Assembly (NCBI RefSeq): GCF_900110995.1
Contig: NZ_FOJF01000003.1
Location: 682,001-746,000, forward strand
DNA length: 64,000 bases
Direction: 5' to 3'
Source: Chitinophaga sp. YR573
GTDB lineage: Bacteria; Bacteroidota; Bacteroidia; Chitinophagales; Chitinophagaceae
Position numbers and translations under genes: made by a program. Below the pieces are notes generated by a model. That model ran no database searches and was not told the origin of the DNA. It was given only the letters and a program-made list of their open reading frames with translations. Below are positions 44,624 to 53,146 of the stretch, in pieces (within the stretch, counting starts at the first letter, position 1; the number at the start of each line of letters is the position of its first letter).

Positions 44624-45067
44624 CTACTGATTAGCAGCCGCTGCTTCTTTTTTCTTCTTCTGATGATCAACAATTGCGCCTATCCCTGCACCTGTACCAG
44701 CACCTATTACGGTTCCGATGGCAGCACCTTTCAGGTGATCCTTGTTAATGAGCGCACCAGTGATTGCACCTGCTCCTGCACCAACTACCGCACCTTTAGC
44801 TGTATGGCTCCATCCCTTTTTCTTTGGAGTAGCCGTTGTTGTGGTTGCAGCAGTGGTTGTACCGCCGCCTCCACCGCCTTCGTTGTTCTGTACAGCGGCT
44901 GAGTTATGCTCGTGATGAGCCTTTTTAACTGCGTTCACAGAGTCTACTGCTTTGATAGAATCGAGGACTGCTTGTCTTGCATTCTGTGCCGCTACAGCTG
45001 GATCAGGTTTGTTATTGCAGGCGAATAATACTAAAGTTGTTGCTAATGTTAAAATTAACTGTTTCAT
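44624..45067 (-). CDS. Glycine-zipper lipoprotein (YMGG-like)
   Basis: 147 aa. Lipobox 'LFAC' (Cys 17), an Ala/Asp/Lys helix, a G6-T/A linker (~64-80), then a glycine zipper 'GAVVGAGAGAITGALINKDHLKGAAIGTVIGAGTGAGIGAIV' (split into zipper 1 GAVVGAGAGAITGAL and zipper 2 GAAIGTVIGAGTGAGIGAI). The C-terminus is Lys-rich. Such proteins insert or associate with membranes and may resemble stress lipoproteins. Function not established. Confidence 0.78.
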   Translation of the reverse strand: MKQLILTLATTLVLFACNNKPDPAVAAQNARQAVLDSIKAVDSVNAVKKAHHEHNSAAVQNNEGGGGGGTTTAATTTTATPKKKGWSHTAKGAVVGAGAGAITGALINKDHLKGAAIGTVIGAGTGAGIGAIVDHQKKKKEAAAANQ

Positions 45068-45212
45068 GGCCTGATTGTTTAAATTTTATGGTTCTTCAAT
45101 AGATGCCATGCTAAAATTATGCCATTATACTGTATTATCCTTCATTTTATTGAAAAATAGTTAAATGTGGATACTGATTTTTTGTTATTTGTTTGTTTTT
45201 CATGTATTTATA

Positions 45213-46826
45213 TCAGTGCTGGATCTGTGTGATTTTGGTTTCATCCAGATCAAGCTGACTTTCATGTTTCCTGATCTCTTCATCACTGTAAATATTCTCT
45301 CTGCGCATTTTGTATAATTCATTGCGCTGTATATTATACAGGTGAATCAATACCTTGTTATACACATCTATTTCTTCCTGTTGTGTAGCATCACATTCCA
45401 TAGATGCCAGCCGCTGATCTACAATAGTGATATCGCTTTCCAGTTTATCTTTCAGAAATCCTACCAGCTCATTTTCCTTCATTTCAACAGCATATTTTTC
45501 ATTCAGCTCCTTTAACGCAGTATGCATCAGTCGCAGGTGAATAGCAGCATCCTGTTCTTCTTCCGGAGGGAAATCTTCTGTATCCTTCATATTCACCCAT
45601 TTGATGACTAAAGGCAGTGTAAGGCCCTGAAAAACCAGGGTTACGAGGATAACCACAAAGGTGATAAAGAGAATGAGGTTACGGAGCGGAAAAGCGCTGC
45701 CATCGTCCAGTAACAGTGGTATGGACAGGGCTGATGCCAGTGATACCACTCCTCTCATACCCGCCCAGCCTATAATGACAGGGCCCTTCCAGGTGGGATT
45801 CACATTGTCCATCCGCACTTTTTGTCCCAGCCATTTTGGTACATAGGCAATGGGTAATACGTATAAAATACGGATGACGATCGTAATAAGACTGATCAGC
45901 AAACCATACTTAATAGCTTCCCAGATAGAGTAGTTGCCAAGGTTATCGATGATGCCCGGCAGTGCAAGACCAATGAGAATGAATACTAATCCGTTTAAAA
46001 CAAATACTACCGTAGCCCAGGTAGATATGGTCTGTAGCCTGGCGGCACTCTGGGTAAATATTTCATTAGAGCGGAAAGAGAGGAACAACCCTCCGCTTAC
46101 CACTGCCATTACACCGGAAAAGTGAAAGTGTTCTGCTCCTATGTACATGAAGTAAGGCGTCATCAGGGTCAACGCCGCATCGATACCCGGTGTAGTAGGC
46201 AGGTAACGATGGACCATGTACACGATATACGCTATGGCAAGGCCAATAACGATCCCCATGCCAGCTACCAGGAAGAACTGGCCAGTTGCATGTCCAAGGG
46301 AGAATTTGCCGGTTATAATGGCTAATAATGCAAAACGGAATACGATCAGACTGGAAGCATCGTTAATCAGACTTTCACCTTCCAGGATAGTAGTGACACG
46401 TTTGGATATTTTTATGTTTTTAAGTACAGAAGTAGCGGCGACAGCATCAGGCGGAGAAATGATCCCACCCAGGAGGAAGCCTAATGCCAGCGTAAAACCG
46501 GGAATAATGGCATCTGAAACAAATGCGATGATGAGAGAAGTGAGAAATACAAGGCCGAATGCCAGCATACCTATTGGCCGTCTCCATTTCCAGAAATCGT
46601 TCCAGGATGTGTACCAGGCAGCTTCATATAAGAGGGGAGGGAGGAAGATCAGGAAGATGATCTCCGGCTTTATTTCGATGCGCGGGATGCCCGGAATAAA
46701 GCTGATACCTAAACCGGCCAGTACGAGGAAAATAGGATAACATATTCTGAGTTTTTGCCCCAGCATGATGAGTAAAAACACTGCAAAGAGCAGAATGAGT
46801 ATGAGGAGCAGATTCTCTTGATACAT
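45213..46826 (-). CDS. CPA1-type Na+/H+ antiporter
   Basis: 537 aa: about 12 membrane helices (1-~410) with the ion-binding motifs 'LLGGIISPPDAVAATSVL' and 'LEGESLINDASSLIVF', and a C-terminal cytosolic coiled region (~420-537). These are hallmarks of NhaP/YjcE-like exchangers that trade Na+ or K+ for H+. The start at 46826 sits 8 bases after a strong palindromic stem that also serves as the upstream gene's terminator. Confidence 0.93.
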   Translation of the reverse strand: MYQENLLLILILLFAVFLLIMLGQKLRICYPIFLVLAGLGISFIPGIPRIEIKPEIIFLIFLPPLLYEAAWYTSWNDFWKWRRPIGMLAFGLVFLTSLIIAFVSDAIIPGFTLALGFLLGGIISPPDAVAATSVLKNIKISKRVTTILEGESLINDASSLIVFRFALLAIITGKFSLGHATGQFFLVAGMGIVIGLAIAYIVYMVHRYLPTTPGIDAALTLMTPYFMYIGAEHFHFSGVMAVVSGGLFLSFRSNEIFTQSAARLQTISTWATVVFVLNGLVFILIGLALPGIIDNLGNYSIWEAIKYGLLISLITIVIRILYVLPIAYVPKWLGQKVRMDNVNPTWKGPVIIGWAGMRGVVSLASALSIPLLLDDGSAFPLRNLILFITFVVILVTLVFQGLTLPLVIKWVNMKDTEDFPPEEEQDAAIHLRLMHTALKELNEKYAVEMKENELVGFLKDKLESDITIVDQRLASMECDATQQEEIDVYNKVLIHLYNIQRNELYKMRRENIYSDEEIRKHESQLDLDETKITQIQH

Positions 46827-46834
46827 AGAAAAAA

Positions 46835-46862
46835 TTTGGTAGCGGCTATAGCCGCTACCAAA
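46835..46862 (-). terminator. 28-bp perfect palindrome, terminator of the dioxygenase gene and 5' stem of the antiporter gene
   Basis: TTTGGTAGCGGCTA and its exact complement join without a loop. On the minus strand it follows the 46884 stop by 21 bases and is followed by T6. Only 8 bases separate it from the antiporter ATG, which leaves no room for a promoter after it. Confidence 0.8.
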
Positions 46863-46883
46863 ATAGTAAATATTATTTAATCT

Positions 46884-47822
46884 TTAATCGAGCGGTACCA
46901 GATGTGCTTCAATCTGTTTGCGCTGAGATTCGTACTGAGCAGGCAGTTTCAGGTGCTTACCTAATTCTTCCAGTGGTTCATCCACGGTAAAACCAGGATT
47001 GTCTGTTGCTATTTCAAACAGTACACCACCGGGTTCCCTGAAATAAAGGGAGTGGAAGTAGTTACGGTCTATCTGCGGAGTGATCTGTAAGCCCATCTCG
47101 ATGATCTTTTTACGGAAGGCCATCTGTGTTTCATCATCCTTTACCCTGAAAGCTACGTGATGCACGGTACCATTGGCACCCAGTCCACGTTCTTCTGTAG
47201 GTAATTCTACGAGGTCAATCACATTGGCAGTACCGATAGCATCGGTCGCATAACGGTAACGGTTACCTTCCTGACCTACTAATGCATAACCAAAGATATT
47301 GGTAAGGATTTTAGCGGTCGCCTGTACATTATTCAGGGTAAGGGTCACGTTGTAGAAACCTCTTGTAGCTACATCAGCCTTTACCGCTGCTGTTTCATAA
47401 GGTTTCCTGTTATCCGGCGCCTTAGGTATAATCAGTTCTAATTTCAAGCCATCGGGGTCCAGGAAAGTAAGGTACTTTTCTCCGAAGCGTTCAGCTGGTT
47501 TGTTATAGATGACGTTGTTTTCTTCAAAGCGTTTGATCCAGAAATCAAAACTACCTTCCGGTACTGAATAACCGATTTCAGTAGCCATTCCGGCACCACG
47601 GCGGCCTTGTCTTACGGCTTCGCCCCATGGGAAGAAGGTGAGGATACTACCTGCACTGCCCTGTTCATCTCCAAAGTAGAAATGATAGGTTTGAGGATCA
47701 TCAAAGTTTACCGTTCTTTTTACAAACCGGAGTCCGAGGACTTTGGTGTAAAAATTAAAGTTACGTTTAGCATCGCCGGCAATGGCTGTGATGTGATGGA
47801 TGCCTAATATTCTATTTTCCAT
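46884..47822 (-). CDS. Ring-cleaving dioxygenase, glyoxalase/VOC fold
   Basis: 312 aa with two VOC domains: 'ILGIHHITAIAGDAKRNFNFYTKVLGLRFVKRTVNFDDP' (split HHITAIAGDAKRNFNFY / TKVLGLRFVKRTVNFDDP) and a second starting 'GFYNVTLTL' with 'VHHVAFRVKDD'. Metal ligands are expected at H12, H-x in 'VHHVAF' and E in 'GGVLFEIATD'. This matches the PcpA/MhqO-type hydroquinone or catechol dioxygenase group. Start at codon 3 of the open frame (ATGGAAAAT). Substrate uncertain. Confidence 0.9.
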   Translation of the reverse strand: MENRILGIHHITAIAGDAKRNFNFYTKVLGLRFVKRTVNFDDPQTYHFYFGDEQGSAGSILTFFPWGEAVRQGRRGAGMATEIGYSVPEGSFDFWIKRFEENNVIYNKPAERFGEKYLTFLDPDGLKLELIIPKAPDNRKPYETAAVKADVATRGFYNVTLTLNNVQATAKILTNIFGYALVGQEGNRYRYATDAIGTANVIDLVELPTEERGLGANGTVHHVAFRVKDDETQMAFRKKIIEMGLQITPQIDRNYFHSLYFREPGGVLFEIATDNPGFTVDEPLEELGKHLKLPAQYESQRKQIEAHLVPLD

Positions 47823-48018
47823 GATCATTGATTTTCAAGTGTAAAAGTCAGCAATTTTGTATCGCTATTCTTTGTTTGTTGATGTAAAATTCCACTATTT
47901 TGTTGCGTTATCCATTAATCTATGACAAGAAAAAGAAATGCCGGTAAGAGCTACATATATCCCAAAACAAGCAACTGAGTATTTTTTGAGTATCTTTATC
48001 AGATATCAAATATTTGTC

Positions 48019-48567
48019 ATGAAGAAGTATTTACCGTTATTATTATTGGTACTGGCTGCATGTCAGAATAATCCTAAGACACCTAAAACAGCAGACGAAG
48101 TATTAAATGAGGTAGGTAAAGTTCCGGGCATGAATGCTGGTGTGGGTAAGTTTAATATAACTGCGCCTGAAGGCTGGCAAAGGCTGGATACAGCCCTGAA
48201 TGGTGTAAATGCCACTTTTCTGTTTGCCCCGTCCGTAAAGGATGGGTTCCGTCCAAATATCAATGTTGTCAGTGAATCCATGCATGGTACTTCCCTGGAT
48301 GAATATTACAAGAAGAATGTGGGCATGATGGCACAGTACATGCAGAATTTTACTGAAGGGGCTACCTCTGAGAAAGAGATCAATGGCACCAAGGTGAAAT
48401 TCCTGGAATATTCACATAGTCAGAACGGACGGGATATGGATGTTATCATGGCACTGATCCCTAAAAACGGTGTCGCCTATGTGATTACTGTAACAGCTCC
48501 TAAAGGTAAGCGTGCAGACTTCAGGAAACAATTCGACGATGTAGTGGGTTCGTTCAGTGTCTCCTGA
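48019..48567 (+). CDS. Lipoprotein with PsbP/DcrB-like domain
   Basis: 182 aa from ATG 48019, which begins a lipoprotein signal (MKKYLPLLLLVLAAC). The open frame extends to 47938 but lacks a signal there. The mature part, 'GKFNITAPEGWQRLDTALN', 'FRPNINVVSES' and 'VAYVITVTAPKGKR', resembles PsbP/DcrB (DUF1795-like) domains that appear in membrane-associated lipoproteins. Function unknown. It stands alone in the gap before the sulfatase. Confidence 0.72.
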   Translation: MKKYLPLLLLVLAACQNNPKTPKTADEVLNEVGKVPGMNAGVGKFNITAPEGWQRLDTALNGVNATFLFAPSVKDGFRPNINVVSESMHGTSLDEYYKKNVGMMAQYMQNFTEGATSEKEINGTKVKFLEYSHSQNGRDMDVIMALIPKNGVAYVITVTAPKGKRADFRKQFDDVVGSFSVS

Positions 48568-48597
48568 TAAAATACCATACATAAAATATTAGTCTAT

Positions 48598-48605
48598 TAG
48601 TTTTG
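48598..48605 (+). promoter_or_regulatory. Candidate -7 element (TAGTTTTG) for the sulfatase gene
   Basis: TAGTTTTG matches TAnnTTTG and would start transcription near 48611, about 35 bases before ATG 48646. Confidence 0.45.
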
Positions 48606-48645
48606 TAGATTTTTATAGCTTCGCCCTGTAAATAAATATTCTGAC

Positions 48646-50058
48646 ATGCGTCTGCAAGTTTACAGGGCGATCGCTATTGCTGTTATAAGTACTGTTTTTG
48701 CTGCACCGGCAGCATTGGGCCAGCACCGCAAACCCAATATTATCTTCATTGTGGCAGATGACCTGGGATATGGTAATCTCACTTCCTACAACAAGAAAAG
48801 CCAGATCCCTACTCCGAATATAGACCGCCTGGGAACAGAAGGCATCCGTTATACCAGCTTTTACGCAGGCAATACTGTTTGTGCGCCATCCAGATGTGCT
48901 TTACTAACAGGTAAGCATATGGGGCATGCCTATATAAGAGGCAATACCCGTTTGCCTATTCGTCCGCAGGATAGTACGCTTGCCCAGTTATTGCAGCAAA
49001 ACGGTTATGCAACAGGTATGTTCGGTAAATGGGGCCTTGGAGAGGCGGGTACTACAGGTTCTCCGGAGATCAAAGGTTTTGATGAGTTTTATGGCTACCT
49101 GAATCAGGGCCATGCACATGATTATTATACCAATTACCTGTTTGAGGTAAAGAATGGTAAAATCAGCCAGGTGCCTCATGATACTAATGTATATACGCAT
49201 GATGCCATTATGGAACATGCGCTTTCCTTTATTAAAAAGAATAAGGATAAACCTTTCTTCCTGTTTTTACCGGTAACACTTCCCCATGCGGAACTGGCCC
49301 CTCCGGCAAAGGATATGTTGCCTTTTTTAAATGCAGATGGCAGCAGTAAATTCCCGCCGGAAACCCCGTACTTACAGAATGGTGGTACCTATCGTAGTCA
49401 GAAGAACCCGCATGCTGCTTTTGCTGCTATGATCACTAAACTGGATAACAATGTGGGAGAGGTGGAAGCCCTGATTAAAGAACTGGGACTGGATGGAGAT
49501 ACCTACATCTTCTTTACCAGTGATAACGGCCCGCATAAAGAAGGCGGTGCTGATCCTGTATACTTCAACAGTAATGGCCCTTTAAGAGGTATTAAGCGGG
49601 ATTTATACGAAGGGGGCATCAGGGTGCCCATGCTGGTAAGAGCGCCGGGAAAAGTTCCCGCAGGCCGTGTCAGCGATCAGCAATGGGCTTTCTGGGATAT
49701 CCTGCCTACTTTTACAGATATCACAGATTCTCATACACTTGCAGGAATAGATGGGGTGTCATTTAAACAATCATTAACCGGAGGTACACAAATCGCCAAA
49801 CATGATTATTTTTACTGGCAGTTCAATGAAGGTTATCTGCAGGAAGCTGTGTTGAAAGGAGAGTGGAAACTGATCCGGTTTAAGTATAAAGGTCAGCCTG
49901 AGAAATTTGAACTTTATAATCTGAGCATTGATATAGGGGAAAAGAAAAACCTTGCGTCTGTTAATCCCGCTAAGGTAAAAGAGTTGAGTGCTTTGATGAA
50001 GAAAGCGAAAACACCTGCAGAGAACAAAGAGTTTGACTGGTCTGAGACTGAAAAGTAA
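48646..50058 (+). CDS. S1 family arylsulfatase
   Basis: 470 aa with a signal peptide (1-25). The sulfatase motif is N-T-V-C79-A-P-S-R, where C79 should be converted to formylglycine by an anaerobic or aerobic maturation enzyme not in this window. Metal residues D38/D39 ('IVADDLGYG') and 'FTSDNGPH' are present. It removes sulfate from glycans in the periplasm. The GH106 gene follows 15 bases later, pointing to a sulfated rhamnose-containing glycan (inference). Confidence 0.94.
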   Translation: MRLQVYRAIAIAVISTVFAAPAALGQHRKPNIIFIVADDLGYGNLTSYNKKSQIPTPNIDRLGTEGIRYTSFYAGNTVCAPSRCALLTGKHMGHAYIRGNTRLPIRPQDSTLAQLLQQNGYATGMFGKWGLGEAGTTGSPEIKGFDEFYGYLNQGHAHDYYTNYLFEVKNGKISQVPHDTNVYTHDAIMEHALSFIKKNKDKPFFLFLPVTLPHAELAPPAKDMLPFLNADGSSKFPPETPYLQNGGTYRSQKNPHAAFAAMITKLDNNVGEVEALIKELGLDGDTYIFFTSDNGPHKEGGADPVYFNSNGPLRGIKRDLYEGGIRVPMLVRAPGKVPAGRVSDQQWAFWDILPTFTDITDSHTLAGIDGVSFKQSLTGGTQIAKHDYFYWQFNEGYLQEAVLKGEWKLIRFKYKGQPEKFELYNLSIDIGEKKNLASVNPAKVKELSALMKKAKTPAENKEFDWSETEK

Positions 50059-50073
50059 AACTAAGAAAACGTT

Positions 50074-52815
50074 ATGAAAACTGTAAAGACGCTGCTGGTA
50101 ACGGCTTTGTACCTCTTGTTTATTATTACATCTGATGCACAGAAGATCTGGCCGGAGCAGACATTTCAAACAAAGCCCTGGACACGATGGTGGTGGATGG
50201 GGAATGCTGTGAATGAAAAGGACTTGTCTGCTTCATTAGCTAAGTATAAACAGGCCGGTTTCGGTGGTGTTGAAATAGCCCCTATTTATGGGGCTATAGG
50301 ATATGAAAAACAATACATTAATTACCTGTCACCGGCATGGGTAAAGATGTTGGACTATACGGTTGCCACTGCCGGTAAACTGGGTATGGGAGTAGACCTT
50401 ACTACCGGTACGGGCTGGCCTTTTGGTGGCCCGCAGGTTACAACTCAATATGCCGCGTCAAAAATGATTATCCGGCGTTACCCTTCTTTGAAACCAGGGG
50501 ATAAAATTAAACTGGCTAATGATGATGAAACATTACAATCATTAACCGGGTATGCAGCAGATGGAAGGATCGTGGACCTGATGGATAAAGTAGATAAAGA
50601 CGGCTTCCTGCAATGGAGAATAGAGGCTGGCGTCTGGGACGTTTACGCCTTCTTTAATGGTAAAACAAAACAGAAAGTAAAACGTGCAGCGCCAGGCGGA
50701 GAAGGATTTTCCCTGGACCATTTTTCTGCTCCTGCTTTAAACGTTTATCTGCATCGTTTTGATACTGCATTTCATCAGCGATCACATGGTGTAAGGGCAT
50801 ACTATAACGATAGTTATGAGGTATATGGAGCTGATTGGACTGCTGATTTCACTGAGCAGTTTTATAAGAGAAAAAGGTATGATCTGCAACCTTATATCCG
50901 ATCATTTTACAGGAAAGATTCATCGGAAACGATGGCCCGTGTCAAATCAGATTACAGGGAAGTAATGTCCGATCTCATTCTCAATAATTTCACCAGGCCC
51001 TGGACCCAATGGGCACATCAGTATAAAGCTATCTCTAAAAATCAGGCACATGGTTCACCGGGTAATCTGTTGGATTTATATGCTGCCGTAGATATCCCTG
51101 AATGTGAAACCTATGGCTCTACTTATTTCCCTATCCCCGGTCTTCGCCGCGATAGCGCAGATATCAGGAATGTAGATCCTGACCCGGTAATGTTGAAATT
51201 CGCTTCTTCGGCAGCACATGTGAACGGGCATCCGCTGGTATCCAGTGAAACCTTTACCTGGCTGACAGAACACTTTAAAACGTCCTTATCACAGTGTAAA
51301 CCGGAAGTGGAACAATGTTTCCTGGCAGGGGTAAATCATGTATTCTTTCATGGGGTTACCTATTCTCCTGAAGCCGTAAAATGGCCCGGCTGGTTATTCT
51401 ATGCGTCAACGAACTTTGTACCATCCAATAGCTTCTGGCCGCATTTACCGGGATTAACGAATTACATCACCCGTGTGCAATCTGTATTACAAACCGGTAA
51501 ACCGGATAATGAATTACTGATCTACTGGCCTATATATGATATCTGGAATAATCCCAAAGGGAATGAAATTACCTTAAAGGTGCATGATATCGACCAGTGG
51601 CTACATCCCAGTGCATTTTACAGTCAGGTGGTGAACCTGCAGAAGGCAGGTTATTCTCTGGATTTTATCTCTGATAATCTATTGGAGAAGGCTGCTGTTA
51701 AAGAAGGGTTTATTAGTACCAATGATCCTTCCTCTGCCTATAATCTCTCTTCTCCCTATAAAGTATTAATTGTCCCGGCAAGCACCATGATGCCTTTAGG
51801 AACCCTGCAAAAGATTATCGCACTGGCTCAGCAGGGTGCTACTGTAATGATAGAAGCGCTGCCGGAAGATGTTCCTGGTCTGATTGATGTGCAGAAGCGC
51901 AGAGAACAACTAAAGAAATTATTGGCATCTATTCCTTTTGCTGATAACGGTGTAGCGAAAATGGGCAAAGGCCAGATCATCTTGGCCCCGGATATGCAAC
52001 AGGCACTGGAACAGCAGGGTATCAGGAGAGAAGCTTTGACTGATGCAGGGTTGAAATTCATCCGCCGCAAAGCAGGGGATGACACTTATTATTACATCGT
52101 AAATCATACGCCTAAAACGGTAGACCAGTATCTGCCTGTAAATGCCAGCTCCGGTACTGTTATCATCATGGACCCGCAAACCGGTGATTATGGAAAGGCG
52201 ACTACTAATAGTACTGGTGTGAAGATACAGTTACAACCAGGTGAAGCCCTGATCCTGAAAGCAACTTCAATCAAGGATACATTACGAGCCTGGACCTATC
52301 TGGATAAAAGTTCAACACCTATCTCATTAGACGGCCCCTGGGCTTTGCAATTCACCCAGGGTGGGCCTTATAAACCAGCTCCTGTAACAATGCCCGCATT
52401 GGTGTCATGGACAACATTAACAGATACGGCAACGCATTCGTTCTCGGGAACAGGTGTCTACCAGCAGTCTTTTACGCTGCCTGCTACCAATGCAAAAGAA
52501 TACGTGCTGGACTTAGGAGAAGTGCATGAGAGCGCCCACGTATGGATCAATGGCCAGGATGCCGGGATCCTTTGGAGCATCCCTTTCAAAACGAGGATAG
52601 GTAAGTTTTTAAAACCGGGAAAAAATGAGATCAGGATAGAAGTTGCCAACCTGATGGCCAACCGTATAAAATATATGGATGAGCAGAAGATCCCCTGGCG
52701 TCGCTACCACGAGATCAATTTTGTCAATATTAACTATACTGATTTTGATGCGTCCGGTTGGAAATTACAGCCTTCAGGCCTGATAGGCCCCGTAGTAATA
52801 ACGCCTTACATGTAA
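50074..52815 (+). CDS. GH106-type alpha-L-rhamnosidase
   Basis: 913 aa with signal peptide (1-23). 'TKPWTRWWWMGNAVN' near residue 30, 'GFGGVEIAPIYGA' and 'LGMGVDLTTGTGWPFGGP' are typical of GH106. The C-terminal ~120 residues form a galactose-binding-like beta sandwich ('LDLGEVHESAHVWINGQDAG'). GH106 enzymes release alpha-L-rhamnose from pectin, ulvan-like or glycoside substrates. The catalytic residues were not assigned. Two stems, at 52819 and 52981, follow. Confidence 0.9.
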   Translation: MKTVKTLLVTALYLLFIITSDAQKIWPEQTFQTKPWTRWWWMGNAVNEKDLSASLAKYKQAGFGGVEIAPIYGAIGYEKQYINYLSPAWVKMLDYTVATAGKLGMGVDLTTGTGWPFGGPQVTTQYAASKMIIRRYPSLKPGDKIKLANDDETLQSLTGYAADGRIVDLMDKVDKDGFLQWRIEAGVWDVYAFFNGKTKQKVKRAAPGGEGFSLDHFSAPALNVYLHRFDTAFHQRSHGVRAYYNDSYEVYGADWTADFTEQFYKRKRYDLQPYIRSFYRKDSSETMARVKSDYREVMSDLILNNFTRPWTQWAHQYKAISKNQAHGSPGNLLDLYAAVDIPECETYGSTYFPIPGLRRDSADIRNVDPDPVMLKFASSAAHVNGHPLVSSETFTWLTEHFKTSLSQCKPEVEQCFLAGVNHVFFHGVTYSPEAVKWPGWLFYASTNFVPSNSFWPHLPGLTNYITRVQSVLQTGKPDNELLIYWPIYDIWNNPKGNEITLKVHDIDQWLHPSAFYSQVVNLQKAGYSLDFISDNLLEKAAVKEGFISTNDPSSAYNLSSPYKVLIVPASTMMPLGTLQKIIALAQQGATVMIEALPEDVPGLIDVQKRREQLKKLLASIPFADNGVAKMGKGQIILAPDMQQALEQQGIRREALTDAGLKFIRRKAGDDTYYYIVNHTPKTVDQYLPVNASSGTVIIMDPQTGDYGKATTNSTGVKIQLQPGEALILKATSIKDTLRAWTYLDKSSTPISLDGPWALQFTQGGPYKPAPVTMPALVSWTTLTDTATHSFSGTGVYQQSFTLPATNAKEYVLDLGEVHESAHVWINGQDAGILWSIPFKTRIGKFLKPGKNEIRIEVANLMANRIKYMDEQKIPWRRYHEINFVNINYTDFDASGWKLQPSGLIGPVVITPYM

Positions 52816-52818
52816 CAC

Positions 52819-52858
52819 AAAAGTTATCTATTGAAAAATATAAAATGGATAACTTTTT
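52819..52858 (+). terminator. Weak terminator of the GH106 gene
   Basis: AAAAGTTATC and GATAACTTTT form a 10-bp stem with a 19-base loop, followed by one further T. Low GC makes it weak, so some transcripts may run on into the leader region. Confidence 0.5.
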
Positions 52859-52906
52859 CAGAGAAAATGATTAATTTCATTACTCATCAAAGAAAAGGAG
52901 GTATTC

Positions 52907-52954
52907 ATGCAATCTACAGAATATTCATGGAAACCTTCGGTTGGTATCGCCTAA
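52907..52954 (+). CDS. Candidate leader peptide with strong Shine-Dalgarno
   Basis: 15-residue frame M-Q-S-T-E-Y-S-W-K-P-S-V-G-I-A, preceded by AAAGGAGGT (52894-52902) at 4-base spacing. That is a full match to the 16S tail and rare in Bacteroidota, where Shine-Dalgarno sites are mostly missing. It is followed by a hairpin and an intrinsic terminator before an ABC exporter. A second, overlapping frame (METFGWYRL..., 52927-53010) also exists, so which is translated is open. Confidence 0.45.
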   Translation: MQSTEYSWKPSVGIA

Positions 52955-52980
52955 CCGGGTTGCTCCATAAAAAAAATCTG

Positions 52981-53026
52981 TTGACGCTAGGCGTCAATGC
53001 CCCGGCTTAGTCCGGGGCTTTTTTTT
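52981..53026 (+). terminator. Hairpin plus intrinsic terminator upstream of the ABC exporter (possible attenuator)
   Basis: First stem TTGACGC-TAG-GCGTCAA (52981-52997), then GCCCCGG (52999-53005) pairing with CCGGGGC (53012-53018) followed by T8. A CCGGG at 52955-52959, just after the leader stop codon, could pair with CCCGG at 53001-53005 as an antiterminator. It may be simple termination of the GH106 transcript or conditional attenuation of the exporter. Confidence 0.8.
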
Positions 53027-53146
53027 CTCCCATCCTAAAATATTCTCTTTTTTCATTCGTCTGCACTAGTGCAAATGGCGAAGCCCGCTATTTTTAATGT
53101 AATTTTAACCCCTGCTAAACCAGCAGGTCTATATATTGTTGTCAAT

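Noticed and set aside
52927..53010. Second mini-ORF METFGWYRL... in the leader
   Set aside because: It has no Shine-Dalgarno of its own and ends inside the terminator stem; retained only as an alternative, not as a feature.
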